This document shows, piece after piece, positions 62,352-64,000 of a stretch of DNA of 64,000 nt. Under the pieces are notes generated by a model. That model searched no databases. It saw nothing but the letters and a program-made list of their open reading frames with translations, and was not told where the DNA came from. The stretch is from Burkholderia sp. BCC1644 (GTDB lineage Bacteria; Pseudomonadota; Gammaproteobacteria; Burkholderiales; Burkholderiaceae), in NCBI RefSeq assembly GCF_902833225.1, contig NZ_CADFEI010000009.1, positions 186,001 to 250,000 on the forward strand. The letters are read 5' to 3'. A program made the translations under genes and the position numbers. The stretch's first letter is position 1. Every line of letters starts with the position of its first letter.

Positions 62352-63829
62352 CAGGCCTCCCCGCCACGGCTAGCCAGCTTGCCGAGCGCCTGCAGCGCTG
62401 CGCGGTGCCCCGAGCGCACCGCGCCATCCATCGCACCGGGCCACAGGTCGGCCGTTTCGGTACCCGACCAGATCAGGCGGCCGGCCTCCGGACGCAGGTA
62501 CTTGCCCCATTTCGTCCAGAAGCCCGGCGGCAGCGGATGAATGCACTGCAGCGTCCACGGATCGACGCGGCCCCAGTCGTAGTCGTGGAACTGCGTCGGA
62601 TGCAGCGCCTTGTCGCCGAGCGCGCGCGCGAAGATGGCCGACAGCGTCCGTTCGGCGGCCTTCGGTTCAGCCGGCAGCGCACCCGGCGCGACGAACGCGG
62701 CGAGCACGCCGACCGAGCCGTCCGGCGGCGAGTTGTCGTACGCCATGAACACGGGGCCACCGACCTCGAAGATCTGCCCGTTGCAGCCTTCGTCGCGCCA
62801 GAACGGACGGTCGTACACGTGTACCGTCTTGCGCATCGGCGCATTCGCCGGCCAGTTGCGCTGCAGTTGCGCGCGGCCGTCCGGCAGCGGCGGATCGAAC
62901 GCGATCTGCTGGCACAGCGCCGGATTGAGCGCGACGATCACGCGCCGCGCGCGGAGCATGCCGCGATCGGTCTGCACGTCGACCACGTCGCGATCCCAGC
63001 CCGAAATCCTGCGCACCGGGCAGGACAGTCGCACCTTCTCGCCGAGTTCGTTCGCCATCCGGATGCTCAACACCTGCGAGCCGCCGACGAAGCGCGTCTC
63101 CTGTGCGCCGCCCTTGATCGATTCGAGCTTCGCATAGTCGCAGTCGGCGCTGTTGATCATCGACAGGTAGTGCAGCAGCCCGAGCTGCGCCGGTGCACCG
63201 CCAAGCGACAGCTTCGCGGCGAGGCCGAGAAAGTAGCCGTCCTCGTAGGTCACGCCCTGCTTGAGCAGCCAGTCGCCGTAAGTCAGCTTGTCGAGCTCCG
63301 CCGCATGCTGCGCGGTCCAGGGTTCGCGAGACGGCACACCGCGTGCAAGTGCGCCGAGCTTCGCGCCGATCGCGTCGTCGCCGCCCGAGCCGCCATGGAA
63401 ATCCTGCGCGACGCGCGCGTCGCCGGCCAGCACGACCGTCTTGCCTGCGTAATGAGTCGGGAACGTATCGACACCGAGTTCGCGCGCGAGATCGGCGATC
63501 GCCGTCTGGCCCGGGCCGATCCACTGGCCGCCGGCTTCGGACACCACGCCATGCCCGAGATCGTGGTTGTAGGTCCGTCCACCGACGCGATCGCGCGCCT
63601 CCAGCACGACGAACGACTCGCACCCTGCGCGCTTCAGATCGCGAGCGGCGGTGAGCCCCGCAAGCCCGGCGCCGATGACGACGACATCGAACACGCCACG
63701 ATCGGGGGCGGCCGATGCCGCGCCTTCCGCGAACGACACCTCGCCGGCCGCGAGCGACGCGGCGCCCGCAGCCGCGGCGCGCAGTATCCGCCGCCGGGCC
63801 TGCATGTCCGGCTTGTACTTGTTCTTCAT
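62351..63829 (-). CDS. Flavin monoamine oxidase-family protein with Tat-type signal
   Basis: A 492-residue flavoprotein. The N-terminus MQARRRILRAAAAGAASLAAG has an arginine cluster before a hydrophobic stretch, suggesting Tat export of a folded flavoprotein. Next come VVVIGAGLAGLTAARDLKRAG (FAD binding), DRVGGRTYN, GGQWIGPGQ and a C-terminal IWSGTETADLWPGAMDGAVRSG, all standard for MAO-like enzymes. The substrate amine is unknown. Linked to the di-haem cytochrome, it recalls nicotine dehydrogenase NicA2, which uses a cytochrome c rather than oxygen as acceptor. Confidence 0.86.
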   Translation of the reverse strand: MKNKYKPDMQARRRILRAAAAGAASLAAGEVSFAEGAASAAPDRGVFDVVVIGAGLAGLTAARDLKRAGCESFVVLEARDRVGGRTYNHDLGHGVVSEAGGQWIGPGQTAIADLARELGVDTFPTHYAGKTVVLAGDARVAQDFHGGSGGDDAIGAKLGALARGVPSREPWTAQHAAELDKLTYGDWLLKQGVTYEDGYFLGLAAKLSLGGAPAQLGLLHYLSMINSADCDYAKLESIKGGAQETRFVGGSQVLSIRMANELGEKVRLSCPVRRISGWDRDVVDVQTDRGMLRARRVIVALNPALCQQIAFDPPLPDGRAQLQRNWPANAPMRKTVHVYDRPFWRDEGCNGQIFEVGGPVFMAYDNSPPDGSVGVLAAFVAPGALPAEPKAAERTLSAIFARALGDKALHPTQFHDYDWGRVDPWTLQCIHPLPPGFWTKWGKYLRPEAGRLIWSGTETADLWPGAMDGAVRSGHRAALQALGKLASRGGEA

Positions 63830-63876
63830 TTTGCGTACTCCATCCTTCCTTGCGTTCTTGCGGGTTCAACCACAAC

Positions 63877-64000
63877 TCATGGCGCAGCCAGCACGCCGCC
63901 CTGCGAAAACAGCACCGGCTTGCCGCGTGCATCGATCAGCGCAGCGGTGAGCGTCGCGCGATCCGCGCGCTGTGCGACGTCGAACGGGCCGCCTGCCACG
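63877..64000 (-). CDS. C-terminal end of an unidentified protein
   Basis: The last 41 codons of a gene running in from the right edge (ending ARGKPVLFSQGGVLAAP). It is on the same strand as the amine oxidase, 47 bp upstream of it, so it may be in the same operon. The fragment is too short to assign to a family. Confidence 0.55.
   Translation of the reverse strand, partial: VAGGPFDVAQRADRATLTAALIDARGKPVLFSQGGVLAAP

Overview
This is a high-GC window from a Burkholderia-type genome, most likely the Burkholderia cepacia complex. The organism is inferred from gene content and codon use (DUF4148 protein, OmpC-like porins with the QSSVTLYG start, DNA polymerase II, a VgrG/phospholipase module), not from a database search. 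Gene density is high and nearly all genes are metabolic; there is no rRNA operon, prophage, complete insertion sequence or CRISPR array.

Layout. 1-471: end of an EAL-domain c-di-GMP phosphodiesterase. 0.5-4.4 kb: pectin/uronate catabolism, with the operon kduI-kduD-kdgR divergent from kdgT. 4.5-7.0 kb: an NTF2-like protein divergent from a LysR regulator, then a membrane protein. 7.05-14.5 kb: a lower-GC type VI secretion module, vgrG, a Tle5-type phospholipase D effector and two tandem Sel1-repeat lipoprotein immunity genes, the second cut short by a nonsense codon with a decayed tail. 15-21.3 kb: polB, a DUF4148 protein, a J-domain protein, a pectinacetylesterase-like enzyme and a membrane-anchored accessory protein. 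21.7-28.0 kb: D-threonine-aldolase-like protein, sugar-lactone oxidase, MFS transporter, porin and AraC regulator.

28.06-40.1 kb is the most striking region. It holds homologues for every step of ergothioneine breakdown to glutamate: a histidine-ammonia-lyase-like protein lacking the MIO triad (ergothionase candidate), a urocanase-like hydratase, a DUF917 thiohydantoin desulfurase, a hydantoinase and an N-carbamoyl-amino-acid hydrolase, with an MFS transporter, two porins and a LysR regulator. The lyase has a signal peptide, so the first step may be periplasmic. A shared sequence box lies in front of both the LysR gene and the main operon.

40.2-47.6 kb: a GntR-controlled cluster (class V aminotransferase, MFS transporter, hydratase-family protein, FAD/Fe-S 2-hydroxyacid dehydrogenase), probably for a small 2-hydroxy or 2-oxo acid. 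A LysR gene follows, with a 289-bp nested inverted-repeat structure directly upstream of it. 48.9-61.5 kb: acyl-CoA catabolism on the minus strand (two acyl-CoA dehydrogenases, two SDRs, phosphotransferase, histidine phosphatase, TetR, FAD oxidoreductase, thiolase, acyl-CoA ligase, saccharopine-dehydrogenase-like protein). Two of its transcription units begin with near-identical promoter/operator sequences. 61.7-64 kb: a di-haem cytochrome c and a Tat-type flavin amine oxidase, probably a periplasmic amine-oxidising pair, then the end of an unidentified gene.
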